Below are positions 10,353 through 19,799 of a stretch of 64,000 nt of DNA, one piece after another. The stretch is from JAPOXR01 sp965116115 (lineage in GTDB: Bacteria > Pseudomonadota > Alphaproteobacteria > Rhodobacterales > Rhodobacteraceae), in NCBI GenBank assembly GCA_965116115.1, contig OZ220486.1:62001-126000 (forward strand), given 5' to 3'. Within the stretch, counting starts at the first letter, position 1. The number at the start of each line of letters is the position of its first letter. The notes below the pieces were generated by a model, which was not told the DNA's origin, did not search any database, and worked only from the letters and a program-made list of their open reading frames with translations. The translations under genes and the position numbers were made by a program.

Positions 10353-10621
10353 CGGATCCCAATGTATTGTCTCAAAAGAAACTATCAAGCCGGCGTCCCG
10401 TTGAATGACTCGCAAGACGCCTGTCTGCGGAAATCCGTTTCAGACAGGTAACCGCGCATGAGACACGCTGTTCGCGGAAATCCGTCTTCCCGGCAGTTCA
10501 AATGTCGTCCAGCACCGGCCGACCCGCATGGCCGGGAACCAGCGGTTTTCGGTTTTGTCCCGCGCTGCGTTCCGGCCGCACCGGGTGCGCAGACGAAGGC
10601 GGCCTCATTCTCCATGACTGT

Positions 10622-11590
10622 TCACCCGCAGCGATCCCTCAGCGTATTCATGGCCGAGACCAGCTTCCGCCTGATCGCGGATTCGGACAGCGCATGCCCC
10701 GCTACGACGAATTCAAGTTCAGCGTTTGGCCAGCGTTCCGCCAGATCCCATGCGGACTGCGGCGGGCAGACGACATCATACCGCCCGTGAACGATCGTCC
10801 CCGGTATCGATTCCAATTTGTGAGCGTCATCAAGAATCTGTCTGTTCCGGTCAAGGAATCCGCCATTCAAAAAATAATGACTCTCCAACCGTGCGAAGGT
10901 CCGGGCATAGTTGCCGGACACGGCGCCCGAAACGCCCTCCATTCTGCAGAGCGACATCTCCCATTCATGCCACCTGCGGCCGAATTCGGTCTCTTCCGCA
11001 CGGTCGCCGCTGAAAAGCCGTTTGTGGTATGCGGCGATCAGGTCACCGCGCTCATCAGCGGGAACCGCCGAGCGGAACCGCTGCCAACGTTCCGGCCAGA
11101 AACGTCCGGCGCCGCCGCCGTAAAACCAGTCCAATTCGCTTCTGGTCATAAGAAACACCGCGCGCAGCACCAGATGGATCACTGTTTCCGGATGCCTCTG
11201 CGCATAGAGAAGGGCAAGAGCGGCGCCCCAGGAGCCGCCGAAAAGGATCCAGCGGTCAATTCCAAGAATCCGCCGGATAAGCTCAATATCTGAAATCAAA
11301 TGACCGGTCGTATTGGCTGCGACACTGGCTCCGGGGGTCGATTTTCCGCATCCCCTCTGGTCGAACAGAACAACCCGGAATACAGCCGGATCAAAGAACC
11401 GCCGCATCAGCGGACTGCATCCCGCGCCCGGTCCGCCGTGAAGGCAAAGCGCCGGCACGCCTTGCGGAGAGCCGCATTGTTCCACATATATCCGGTGACC
11501 GTCGCCGGACGGGAGCATCCGGACATCGAACGGCTGAATGTGCGGATAGAGTTCGTCGCCGGTTTTCAGCCGGCGGAATATCCCATGCAT
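10622..11590 (-). CDS. pip: Prolyl aminopeptidase (proline iminopeptidase)
   Basis: 322 residues from ATG 11590; an upstream in-frame ATG (11641) overlaps the promoter region of ubiG and is less likely. This cytosolic peptidase releases N-terminal proline from peptides. Signature blocks are ALCLHGGPGAGCSP (oxyanion hole), VVLFDQRGCGKSTP, the nucleophile GGSWGAALAL, and a late IVHGRYDVVCPP with the acidic residue. The catalytic His is in VAGHALSE. It is full length. It is divergent from ubiG with about 60 bases between starts. Confidence 0.93.
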   Translation of the reverse strand: MHGIFRRLKTGDELYPHIQPFDVRMLPSGDGHRIYVEQCGSPQGVPALCLHGGPGAGCSPLMRRFFDPAVFRVVLFDQRGCGKSTPGASVAANTTGHLISDIELIRRILGIDRWILFGGSWGAALALLYAQRHPETVIHLVLRAVFLMTRSELDWFYGGGAGRFWPERWQRFRSAVPADERGDLIAAYHKRLFSGDRAEETEFGRRWHEWEMSLCRMEGVSGAVSGNYARTFARLESHYFLNGGFLDRNRQILDDAHKLESIPGTIVHGRYDVVCPPQSAWDLAERWPNAELEFVVAGHALSESAIRRKLVSAMNTLRDRCG

Positions 11591-11650
11591 TGCGATGAGT
11601 TTTCCGTTATATGCCGGCGCTAATCTAAACCGGAGACACATCCGCCTTCA

Positions 11651-12421
11651 ATGCATACCTCCCGATCACAGAACGTCTTCCAAGAGGAGACGGAGAAATT
11701 CAATGCCCTTGCCGACCAGTGGTGGGATCCGCACGGGATTTTCCGCCCGCTGCACCTTTTGAACCCCTGCCGGCTGGATTTCATCAACAGCCAGATCGAA
11801 GCTGAATTCGACCGCAGTCTCGGCGCGGAATCGCCCTTTTCCGACCTAAGCGTTCTGGATGTCGGTTGCGGCGGCGGACTGCTTTGCGAACCGTTAGCCA
11901 GACTGGGCGCGGCGGTGACCGGCATCGACCCGGCCGAACGGAATATTCCGGCGGCGGAATCACATGCCAAGCGGTCAGGCCTGACCATCGCCTACCGCTG
12001 CGCGGCTGCGGAGGACATCGCCGCGGAGGGCGGGCAGTTCGACATTGTGCTGTGCATGGAGGTCATCGAGCATGTGCCTGATCCGCGTGATTTCGTCGCG
12101 GCGTGCGCCGGCCTGATCAAGCCGTCCGGCATTCTGATATGCTCAACGATAAACCGAAACCCGAAGAGCTTCATCTTCGCCATTGTCGGAGCCGAGTACG
12201 TTCTGCGCTGGCTTCCGAGAGGAACGCATGACTGGCGGAAGTTCGTCACCCCCGAAGAAAAAACGGACATGCTGAAGGATGCCGGCCTTGAACCGGTGGA
12301 TTGTAAGGGATTTGTCTTCAACCCTTTGCGGGGCGAGTGGAAACTTTCTTCGCGCGATATCAGCGTGAATTATGCGACAGCCGCCCGCAAGCCGGCGCCG
12401 CCGGCCGGGCATTCAGAGTGA
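11651..12421 (+). CDS. ubiG: Ubiquinone biosynthesis O-methyltransferase
   Basis: 256 residues. This SAM-dependent enzyme carries out both O-methylations of the ubiquinone ring. The N-terminal block FNALADQWWDPHGIFRPLH is specific to UbiG. SAM motif I is LDVGCGGGLLCEPLARLG, followed by GIDPAE. Later blocks are MEVIEHVPDP and FICSTINRN-like (ICSTINRNPKSF), then the family ending VTPEEKTDMLKDAGLE. It is divergent from pip, a pairing seen in alphaproteobacteria. It indicates a ubiquinone-using organism. Confidence 0.95.
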   Translation: MHTSRSQNVFQEETEKFNALADQWWDPHGIFRPLHLLNPCRLDFINSQIEAEFDRSLGAESPFSDLSVLDVGCGGGLLCEPLARLGAAVTGIDPAERNIPAAESHAKRSGLTIAYRCAAAEDIAAEGGQFDIVLCMEVIEHVPDPRDFVAACAGLIKPSGILICSTINRNPKSFIFAIVGAEYVLRWLPRGTHDWRKFVTPEEKTDMLKDAGLEPVDCKGFVFNPLRGEWKLSSRDISVNYATAARKPAPPAGHSE

Positions 12422-12604
12422 GACCGGCGAGCGGCGAACGGATTCAGCGGAACCGGAAACCCGCCGGACGCCGGCTGCGTCTTCCTGTATTGCCTTGCGC
12501 AATGCGATGACGCGGCGCGCGCTTCGGCTCGAATTCCGGACAGCCGGTCCGCCCGCTGTTTTTGAATTCCCGCGAAGACAGTCTTCGACGCGGCTTGTGA
12601 ACGA

Positions 12605-13432
12605 ATGAGTCTCGGTCACGCGCTGACAGACCGGAAAGCGCTCGGGCTTCACCGGAAAAGAGCCTTCAGCTCGTCCGCGCCCGCACCGTTCCTTCACCGG
12701 GCTGCGCTGGACGAAATCCGGCAGCGGCTCGCCGATATCGACCGTTCGTTCGAAAGGACCGCAGTCATCACCGGCTGTGAGGAATTCTGGAAAAACGCTT
12801 TTCCGGACGCGGAGATTTTCCCGGACGAGGAGCGGATCGACTTCGGCGGAAACCGATACGGCCTTGTTGTCCACGCTATGGCCCTGCACTGGTCGAATGA
12901 CCCGGTCGGCCAGCTCGTCCAATGCCGCCTCGCCATGATTCCGGACGGACTGCTGCTGGCGGTATGTTTCGGCGGCGAGACGCTTACCGAACTGCGGGCG
13001 GCTCTCCTGCATGCTGAAATCCGAGCCGGGGACGGCGCCAGCCCCCGGGTCGCGCCTATGGCCGGCGTGCGTGACTGCGGCTCACTGCTTCAGCGGGCCG
13101 GATTCGCGCTTCCGGTCGCCGACCGGGTCGCGCTGTCCGCCAGCTATTCCACGACTCGCCGTCTGATGCATGATCTGCGTTCAATGGGAGAGACCAACGC
13201 TTTGGCGGCAAGGCGCAGGACGCCGGCCCGCCGCAGCCTGTTTGATTTTGCCGAAGAGGTTTATAGAGGCGCTTTCGCAGACGGTCGGGGCCGGCTGCGG
13301 GCGACATTCGATCTCATGTTCCTGACCGGATGGGTTCCGTCCGCCGGCCAGCAGCAGCCTCTGCGTCCGGGATCGGCCCGGTCTCTTCTGGCTGATGCCT
13401 TGAACACCGTCGAACACAAACTCAGCCGCTGA
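12605..13432 (+). CDS. SAM-dependent methyltransferase, BioC/NDUFAF5-like
   Basis: 275 residues. The order of blocks matches the alphaproteobacterial NDUFAF5/BioC-like group: FTDRKALGLHRKRA-like start (LTDRKALGLHRKRAF), an LALHWSNDPVGQLVQ-type stretch (MALHWSNDPVGQL), then FGGETLTELR and SYSTTRRLMHDLRSMGETNA. The classic glycine-rich motif I is weak (VITGCEEFW), which is usual for this group. In mitochondria NDUFAF5 hydroxylates a complex I subunit rather than methylating; the bacterial role is not settled. It lies 30 bases before hemH on the same strand, so the two may be co-transcribed. Confidence 0.82.
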   Translation: MSLGHALTDRKALGLHRKRAFSSSAPAPFLHRAALDEIRQRLADIDRSFERTAVITGCEEFWKNAFPDAEIFPDEERIDFGGNRYGLVVHAMALHWSNDPVGQLVQCRLAMIPDGLLLAVCFGGETLTELRAALLHAEIRAGDGASPRVAPMAGVRDCGSLLQRAGFALPVADRVALSASYSTTRRLMHDLRSMGETNALAARRRTPARRSLFDFAEEVYRGAFADGRGRLRATFDLMFLTGWVPSAGQQQPLRPGSARSLLADALNTVEHKLSR

Positions 13433-13462
13433 CAGCGGTTCCAGATCAGCGGAGACAGTCGA

Positions 13463-14533
13463 ATGAGCGGACTATATCTGACCCTGCCGAACGCGCCGGA
13501 CGGCCACCCGCCGGTGAAGGCGGAAAAAACCGGCGTGCTGATTTCAAACCTCGGAACGCCCGACGGCTTCTCTTACTGGCCGATGCGGCGGTATCTTTCG
13601 GAATTTCTGTCCGATCAGCGCGTGATCGATTATCCGCGCTGGAAATGGCAGCCGATTCTGCAACTGATCGTTCTTTCGAAGCGGCCCTTCACTTCAGGGG
13701 CCGCTTACCGATCGATCTGGAACGCTGAATCTGACGAAAGTCCTCTTCTGACAATCACCAGGGAACAGAAAGAAAAGCTCCGGGAATCTCTGTCCGTCCG
13801 GTACGGTGATCAGCTCGTGATTGATTTCAGCATGCGCTACGGCAATCCCTCAACACGCTCCGTGCTGAACCGGATGGTCGACTCAGGCTGCCGCAGAATT
13901 CTGCATTTTCCGCTGTATCCTCAATATTCCGCGTCAACCACTGCCAGCGCCAACGACGCCCTGTTCCAGGCGCTGATGCGGATGAGATGGCAGCCGGCTG
14001 TCCGCACCGTGGCCCCGTATTTTGATCATTCCGCTTATATCAAAGCCTTGGCGCGATCCTTGAATGCGCATCTTTCAGATCTGGATTTTGAACCGGACGC
14101 GGTCGTGGCGTCATATCACGGTTTGCCCAAAAGGTACTTGATGGAAGGAGACCCGTATCACTGCCACTGCCGAAAAACCTCGCGCCTTCTGACCGGACGG
14201 CTCGGCTGGGAAGAAGACCGGCTGGTCACATCATTCCAGTCGCGGTTCGGCCGGGAAGAGTGGCTTCAGCCCTACACCGTCGACACGGTCGCGTCGCTGG
14301 CCCGGAACGGCCGCCGCCGCATCGCCGTGGCCGCGCCCGGTTTTTCCGCCGACTGCATCGAGACCTTGGAAGAGATCCGGGAAGAAATCAAGGATGCCTT
14401 CATTGAAGCCGGCGGAGAGCGTTTCGCTTACATTCCCTGCCTGAATTCGGATGACGGCCACATCGAGATGATGGTTGAGATCGTCAGCGCGAACCTCGCG
14501 GGCTGGGCGGAACCGGAAACTCAGTCACCCTAA
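13463..14533 (+). CDS. hemH: Ferrochelatase
   Basis: 356 residues. It inserts ferrous iron into protoporphyrin IX, the last step of haem synthesis. Family blocks are VLISNLGTPDG, the active-site region VVASYHGLPKRYL with the conserved His, DPYHCHCRKTSRLL, TSFQSRFGREEWLQPYT, and GFSADCIETLEEI with the conserved Glu. The conserved FPLYPQYS is also present. Length is normal. Its last nine bases overlap the convergent mutT gene. Confidence 0.95.
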   Translation: MSGLYLTLPNAPDGHPPVKAEKTGVLISNLGTPDGFSYWPMRRYLSEFLSDQRVIDYPRWKWQPILQLIVLSKRPFTSGAAYRSIWNAESDESPLLTITREQKEKLRESLSVRYGDQLVIDFSMRYGNPSTRSVLNRMVDSGCRRILHFPLYPQYSASTTASANDALFQALMRMRWQPAVRTVAPYFDHSAYIKALARSLNAHLSDLDFEPDAVVASYHGLPKRYLMEGDPYHCHCRKTSRLLTGRLGWEEDRLVTSFQSRFGREEWLQPYTVDTVASLARNGRRRIAVAAPGFSADCIETLEEIREEIKDAFIEAGGERFAYIPCLNSDDGHIEMMVEIVSANLAGWAEPETQSP

Positions 14534-14926
14534 CCAGTCCCGCAGTACCGGACCGATATGCCGGTCAGCCGGCGGCATCGGAAACTCAGCGACGTCGTTC
14601 GCCCGGACCCACTTCAATTCACTGTGGGCGAGGCATCTCGGCGCGCCGGCCCATTTACGACAGGCGAACAGCGGCATCAGCAGATGAAAATTCTCATAAC
14701 TGTGGCTCGCAAAAGTGAGAGGGGCGAGGCAGCTGTCCCAGGTTTCGATCGACAACTCCTCGCGGAGTTCCCGCAGAATCGCCTCCTCCGGCGTTTCCCC
14801 GCTCTCAATTTTGCCGCCCGGATATTCCCAAAGACCGCCCATGCGCGCGCCTTCCGGCCGCTTCGCCAGCAGCACGCGGTTTTCCCGGTCTATCAGAGCC
14901 GCCGCGGCGACAAGCACCAGTTTCAC
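14525..14926 (-). CDS. mutT: Nudix hydrolase, 8-oxo-dGTP diphosphatase (MutT) type
   Basis: 133 residues. It hydrolyses oxidised nucleoside triphosphates to keep them out of DNA. A complete Nudix box is present (G-x5-E-x7-REUxEE: GKIESGETPEEAILRELREE). The start VAAAALIDRENRVLLAKRPEG is typical of MutT. The ATG overlaps the stop of argJ by 4 bases, so it is translated together with argJ. The pair argJ-mutT is common in Rhodobacterales (known synteny). Confidence 0.92.
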   Translation of the reverse strand: MKLVLVAAAALIDRENRVLLAKRPEGARMGGLWEYPGGKIESGETPEEAILRELREELSIETWDSCLAPLTFASHSYENFHLLMPLFACRKWAGAPRCLAHSELKWVRANDVAEFPMPPADRHIGPVLRDWLG

Positions 14927-16254
14927 GACCGGTAATCCGCGTTGATTGAAATATACCCATGCGTCAGATCACATGTCATCACCCGCGCGCAGGCATCTCC
15001 GGCTCCCAAAGCGACGGTGATGTCGATTTCAGGTTCTTTCATATAGGCGGCGGCCTGTTCCTCCGAATATTCCGGCGCGGCCATTCCGTTCTTGGCGACA
15101 AGGCATCGGCCCAGCCAGATTTCCATGCGTCCAGCGTCAAGTGCCGCGCCGGATTTGCCGACCGCCATGACAATTCTTCCCCAGTTCGGATCCTCGCCGG
15201 CGACCGCAGTTTTGACCAGCGGAGAATCGGCGACCGCCCGCGCCGCCAAATCGGCGTCATATCCGGTCGCCGCTCCGGTCACGCGGACTCTCACCAGCTT
15301 TCCCGCGCCTTCTCCGTCCCTGGCGATCTGCTCGGCCAGAGATGTCATGACTGACAGAAGACCTCGGGCGAACCGGGCGGCGGCTGGATCGCCGGCAGTC
15401 AGTTCGGGATGATCCGCCCGGCCTGTAGCGGCGACGATCAAAGTGTCGTTTGTCGAAGTGTCGCCGTCAACCGTCACGGCGTTGAAGCTCGGCTTGTTCG
15501 CCTCTTCGGACAGAGAATGCAGCAGCGGCCGGCTGATTTTCGCATCGGTGAACACGAAGGCCAGCATTGTGGCCATGTCGGGCGCGATCATGCCTGAACC
15601 TTTCGCGATTCCGGCGATTTTCAGGACGCCGCGGCCGGTCGTGATATGTGCCGAAGCCGCTTTCGGGAAGGTGTCGGTCGTCATAATGGCGCGCGCCGCG
15701 TCAGCCAGGCCGTCCGGCGAGAGACCGGACTTGAGCGTGTCGATCGCATCAAGGATTCGGGCAGTGTTCAGCGGTTCGCCGATCACGCCTGTCGAAGCCG
15801 TGAGAACACGGCTTGCCGGCAGACCCAGACTCTCGGACACGGCCGCCGTGATCCGGCGCACAGCGGATTCACCCGGTGTGCCGGTGAAGGCGTTCGCGTT
15901 GCCCGAATTGGCGAAAATCGCCAGCCCCGAATCTGACGATGCCGCCGCGCATGACTTCAGTTTTTCCTGACAATCCCTGACCGGCGCGGCGCGGGTGGAC
16001 GACCGGGTGAAAAAGCCCGCCGCCCGCGTTCCCGGAGCGAGACGCGCGAGAATGACATCTGTCCTGCCGCGGTACCGGACACCGGCGGCGGCGGACGCCA
16101 GTTCCACGCCGGCGATGACGGGAAGCGAAGCCAGTCTGTTTTCGGCAGTGTCGCGGCCGCTGCCCACTGACGGATCATCGTTTCCGGACAGCGGTTCCAT
16201 GGAAGCGGCCGTTTCGCCTCTGGATCCGCTTGCAAACTCCTCAGAACCGCTCAT
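14923..16254 (-). CDS. argJ: Glutamate N-acetyltransferase / amino-acid acetyltransferase
   Basis: 443 residues. It recycles the acetyl group in arginine synthesis and may also make N-acetylglutamate. The precursor self-cleaves before the Thr of the APDMATMLAF motif, which is intact, giving two chains. Other blocks are LPVIAGVELASAAAGVRYRG, FANSGNANAFTG, STGVIGEPL, DGDTSTNDT and EDPNWGRIVMAVGKSG. The first 40 residues are not conserved, so the real start may be internal (ATG at residue 19). It forms an operon with mutT. Confidence 0.94.
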   Translation of the reverse strand: MSGSEEFASGSRGETAASMEPLSGNDDPSVGSGRDTAENRLASLPVIAGVELASAAAGVRYRGRTDVILARLAPGTRAAGFFTRSSTRAAPVRDCQEKLKSCAAASSDSGLAIFANSGNANAFTGTPGESAVRRITAAVSESLGLPASRVLTASTGVIGEPLNTARILDAIDTLKSGLSPDGLADAARAIMTTDTFPKAASAHITTGRGVLKIAGIAKGSGMIAPDMATMLAFVFTDAKISRPLLHSLSEEANKPSFNAVTVDGDTSTNDTLIVAATGRADHPELTAGDPAAARFARGLLSVMTSLAEQIARDGEGAGKLVRVRVTGAATGYDADLAARAVADSPLVKTAVAGEDPNWGRIVMAVGKSGAALDAGRMEIWLGRCLVAKNGMAAPEYSEEQAAAYMKEPEIDITVALGAGDACARVMTCDLTHGYISINADYRS

Positions 16255-16373
16255 TTTGTCATCTCACTTGTTTCCGGGGCTTGCGCCGCGCTTGTTCCTC
16301 CGGTTCCGTCCGCGGCCGTTTCGCAGCGGCGCTTGCGGGCGTGCGCGTCATGGCTGACCGGCGGGCCGCGGCG

Positions 16374-17819
16374 TCACGGCAGGAGCCGGATTCCCGGGCG
16401 CAGTCTTGAATAACCGATCGTGTTCAGCCGGCAGACATTCGCGCCGGGGGCTTCAGCGTACAGAACCGTGTTTGAGATGCGGTGATAGTCGGCGAGGAAA
16501 TGCACTGCGCTTTTCACGCAGACAACGCGGTGATCCGAAGGTTCGATTCCCGCCGCGCGGAACATTTCCTGATCAGCATTCTGCGTCCGGCGGCTGCCGA
16601 CGACCACCGCGATATCCGTGCCTGTGATCCGCAGCTGCGCGACGGGGCCGAGATCGGCCGTCGCTCCGCCGTACATCGGCCCGGTGAACTGAAACCGGCC
16701 GTTGGACAGAGCCTCGACCTTCACAGCCGCCGAGACCGGCTTGGAGAATTCTTCGAATTTCCCGCCGATATCGAGAGAGAGCTCGGCGCCGAGACCGGCT
16801 TCATGCGCCGCCGCGGCCGCTTGTGGATCGTAAAGCATCGACAGAACCGCATCCGGCGCACGGGCCCGCAGCAACTCCCGCAGAATTCCCGTCGTGTCGC
16901 CGGTGGCCCCCGCCCCCGGATTGTCCTGCGGGTCGGCGATGACAACCGTCGGCTCCGTCGAGCGCAGCGCGGTCTGAACGGCATCGGCGGCGGAGACCAG
17001 ACGCGAATTGAAATTCGGTTCCGCGTCACTAACAGTCTTCGAGATCCTGTCCGCGGCCTCATCCGCCTGTTCAGGGGTTCTGCCGTAGGCGAACACCGCC
17101 GGGCCGCAGCAGGGCACGTCGGCCGGAGGAAATCCCAGGCAAATGTCGGCCGACACGGAGCCCTGGGATTCCAGACCGGCGTAGATTTCCCGTGCCGGGC
17201 TGTGAAACGTCGATTGCGCGGTAATGGGAATCAGGAAGTCTAACTGGCGGAAGCTGCCGTGAACCGGTTCCGTCAGCGCGCGGGCCAAGAGCTCCGCCGC
17301 CCGTGCGCCGGTGGCGGCGATGTCCACATGCGGGTACGTACGGTAAACTGTCACAACGGTGGCCAATTCGAAAAAACGGCGGCTGAGGTTGCCGTGCAGA
17401 TCCAGACTCACGGCTATCGGAAAGCCGGGTCCGACCCGGCTGCGGATTCTGCGCAGGATCTCAGCCTCTCCGTCATCATGACGGCGCGTCGCCATGGCGC
17501 CGTGCAGATCCAGGTAGGCGGCGTCGGCGTCGGCTTCCGCGATGCCCTCAACGATTTCACCGCTGATCCGGTCGAACGCCTCGTCGCTGACATAACCGCC
17601 GGGCTCAGCCGATGTCCAAAGTATCGGAATCGTGTCGTGCCGGCAGGCTTCCAGAAACCCGGCCATCGGCAGATTGAGTCCCTTGAGCCGCTCGCGCACC
17701 GCTTCCCCGCGTGTCAAGGGAGGCCATGCGCCGCCGCTCTCAAAGGTCTCCAGTTCTGTCGGAATCGGCGCGAAAGTGTTGGTTTCGTGCTGGAATCCGG
17801 CCGCCGCTATCCGGGTCAC
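16374..17819 (-). CDS. M81 family metallopeptidase (MlrC-like)
   Basis: 481 residues. The start IAAAGFQHETNTFAPIPT is the M81 hallmark. Metal-site candidates are the Asp/His pair in AAYLDLHGAMATRRHDDGE and the DLHGNLSRRFFE block. The C-terminal part has DPQDNPGAGATGDTT and VVCVKSAVHF. MlrC of microcystin degraders cuts small peptides; most relatives have unknown substrates. It overlaps the amidohydrolase gene by 4 bases and is translated after it, so both probably act on one compound, for example a cyclic peptide or amide. That joint role is inference. Confidence 0.88.
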   Translation of the reverse strand: MTRIAAAGFQHETNTFAPIPTELETFESGGAWPPLTRGEAVRERLKGLNLPMAGFLEACRHDTIPILWTSAEPGGYVSDEAFDRISGEIVEGIAEADADAAYLDLHGAMATRRHDDGEAEILRRIRSRVGPGFPIAVSLDLHGNLSRRFFELATVVTVYRTYPHVDIAATGARAAELLARALTEPVHGSFRQLDFLIPITAQSTFHSPAREIYAGLESQGSVSADICLGFPPADVPCCGPAVFAYGRTPEQADEAADRISKTVSDAEPNFNSRLVSAADAVQTALRSTEPTVVIADPQDNPGAGATGDTTGILRELLRARAPDAVLSMLYDPQAAAAAHEAGLGAELSLDIGGKFEEFSKPVSAAVKVEALSNGRFQFTGPMYGGATADLGPVAQLRITGTDIAVVVGSRRTQNADQEMFRAAGIEPSDHRVVCVKSAVHFLADYHRISNTVLYAEAPGANVCRLNTIGYSRLRPGIRLLP

Positions 17820-19432
17820 CGCATGATCCTTCCGCCGAGCGCCGTCGCGACGACGGGAATGTCGGCGAAATCACGGGGGCCGGCCTCCAAAGGATCGTCC
17901 TCGAGAACGCAGAAGTCGGCGAATTTTCCGCACTGTATCGAGCCGACGCGGTCATCCAGTTTCAGCACATGCGCGGCGCCCAGCGTGATGCAGCGAAGCG
18001 CCTGTGCGACTGAAATTCTCTGATGCCCGCCAAGCTCGCGGCCGGCGGCGGTGACGCGGTTGACGGCGCACCACGCGGTTTTCAGAGGATCCAGCGGCGT
18101 GACCGGAGCGTCGGAATGAATGGCGAAATCGCCGTCAAATATCCGCCAGGCATCGGCGCAGGCATCCATTCTCCGGGCCCTGTCCGGGCCCAGCGATGAT
18201 GTCCAGTGGATATCGCCGAAATAATGCACATGATTGGCGAACAGATTCACCGTCAGGCCCAACGCCTTCATGCGTTTGAACTGATCCGTTCCGGCCAGCT
18301 GCGCGTGCTCCAGCGTATGCCGCAGATCGGGATTCGGGCTTGCGAGCATCGCCGCTTCATATGCCTGAATGGACTGTTCCGTGGCCTCATCTCCGTTGGC
18401 ATGGATATGCGTTTTGACCCCCGCTTGGTGCAGAATGCGCACCGAACGGCGGAAGTCTTCCATGTCCATGTTCCATATGCCTTGATCCTCGCCGGTGAAA
18501 TATCCCGGCGGTTTAAGTTTCGCGGTCCGGCCCTGTATCGTGCCGTCAGTGAACAGTTTCGCGGCGCCCAGATGCAGTTTGGATGTCGATCTGCTGCGCA
18601 GCGCGGCCGCGCGTTCCGCCGCTTCTTCAGGATCGGCGTGGGTGGCCGCCATGACCGGCGCGTAGCGGACCGGAAAACCGGTTTCCCCTGTCACTCTTTC
18701 GAGCATGCGGACTTCCGTGTCGGACAGATCGGAGTTCAGATCGGCGATGGTGGTGACGCCGCAGTTCCGCGCCAGCCGTCCGTAGGCGCGGACAGACGGC
18801 TCATCGGACAAATCCGGAAACTCGATGCCGGCGAGTTTCAGCACCGGGTCCATAGCGTCGAATTCCTGCAGTTCGCCCGTCATGGAGCCGTCATAAGCCC
18901 GGCGTACGCCCTTGATATCGCCGAGTTCATGAATCCGCGCTCCGTCCAGCGCGGTGCTGTTAGCTCTCAGCACGTGGAAATTTGAGTGGAAAACAGCCAC
19001 CGGACGGCTCTCGGAGACTTCATCGAGCAGCCGCCGGTCCAGTTCGGGCCCTTCGACGAAAGCCGGGTCATAGCCCCAGCCGATCACCGGTCCGTTTCCG
19101 CTGGCGGCCGCTTCTGAGCGCAGCTGTTCCACGATTTCCCGTGCGGTCGTGACGCCCGGCCAGACTTTGCCGTCCGGGTCGGTTCGTTCGAAATGTCCGA
19201 GATACCGGTAACGCCAGATTCCGCCGGCCATGACGTGAGCATGCGCTTCGATCAGGCCCGGCAGCATGACTTTGTCAGCGAATCTGTCGTCGATCCGGCA
19301 GTTTCCCCATCCGTCCGCGCACCGGGAATCGCCGACCGCGAGAACAGTTCCGCCGCACACGGCGACATGAGTCGCCTGTGGACAGTTCGGATCCATGGTG
19401 ATGATTTTGCGCGCCGAAAACACAGTGATCAT
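17816..19432 (-). CDS. Amidohydrolase (YtcJ-like)
   Basis: 538 residues from ATG 19432, with AGGAGTT about 7 bases upstream; an upstream in-frame ATG at 19492 lacks this. The enzyme belongs to the metal-dependent amidohydrolase superfamily. The metal motif HxH is in MLPGLIEAHAHVMAGG. Later ligands are in KTHIHANGDEA, DLRHTLEHAQL and the Asp of FAIHSDAPVTPLDP. The C-terminal block GSIQCGKFADFCVLEDDP is typical. The substrate is unknown. It is the first gene of a two-gene operon with the M81 peptidase. Confidence 0.88.
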   Translation of the reverse strand: MITVFSARKIITMDPNCPQATHVAVCGGTVLAVGDSRCADGWGNCRIDDRFADKVMLPGLIEAHAHVMAGGIWRYRYLGHFERTDPDGKVWPGVTTAREIVEQLRSEAAASGNGPVIGWGYDPAFVEGPELDRRLLDEVSESRPVAVFHSNFHVLRANSTALDGARIHELGDIKGVRRAYDGSMTGELQEFDAMDPVLKLAGIEFPDLSDEPSVRAYGRLARNCGVTTIADLNSDLSDTEVRMLERVTGETGFPVRYAPVMAATHADPEEAAERAAALRSRSTSKLHLGAAKLFTDGTIQGRTAKLKPPGYFTGEDQGIWNMDMEDFRRSVRILHQAGVKTHIHANGDEATEQSIQAYEAAMLASPNPDLRHTLEHAQLAGTDQFKRMKALGLTVNLFANHVHYFGDIHWTSSLGPDRARRMDACADAWRIFDGDFAIHSDAPVTPLDPLKTAWCAVNRVTAAGRELGGHQRISVAQALRCITLGAAHVLKLDDRVGSIQCGKFADFCVLEDDPLEAGPRDFADIPVVATALGGRIMR

Positions 19433-19734
19433 GGCCGGGAACTCCTGAACGTCTGCGGAACCCGGCACCCGAAGGCAGGGGACCCCGGCCAAGGGCCCGT
19501 TAATGTCGCGCAGTTAAAAATTTGTGCCATATGCTTCACGATTCGGCATGTTGGTTGAACGGTGACGCATTGACAGCAATGCGTCATGAACGCAACCGCG
19601 GCTTTCAGAGATTCAGGCATGACCACGGATCGTGACTGATCAGGCAGCCGGCAGGCGTTTCCGGAACCGGGACCATTTGCCGCGGGCGGTCGTCGGGATT
19701 TCTTCAGATATTTTGATTCTTGCCACATAGTCAA
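19433..19734. other. Gap between amidohydrolase start and CRISPR distal end
   Basis: About 300 bases with no gene. It should hold the promoter of the amidohydrolase operon. I see no strong sigma-70 boxes. Confidence 0.4.
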
Positions 19735-19762
19735 CATATCAAGGGTCTTTGGGATGGCTCAC
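19735..19762 (-). repeat. Degenerate terminal CRISPR repeat
   Basis: The last 13 bases (TGGGATGGCTCAC) differ from the repeat end by two bases at most, while the first half is scrambled. It lies 37 bases before the first perfect repeat, exactly one spacer length. Decay of the repeat far from the leader is usual, which places the leader on the right. Confidence 0.6.
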
Positions 19763-19799
19763 CCGGATACATCGGGATCGAACCTGATCACATGGTTGA

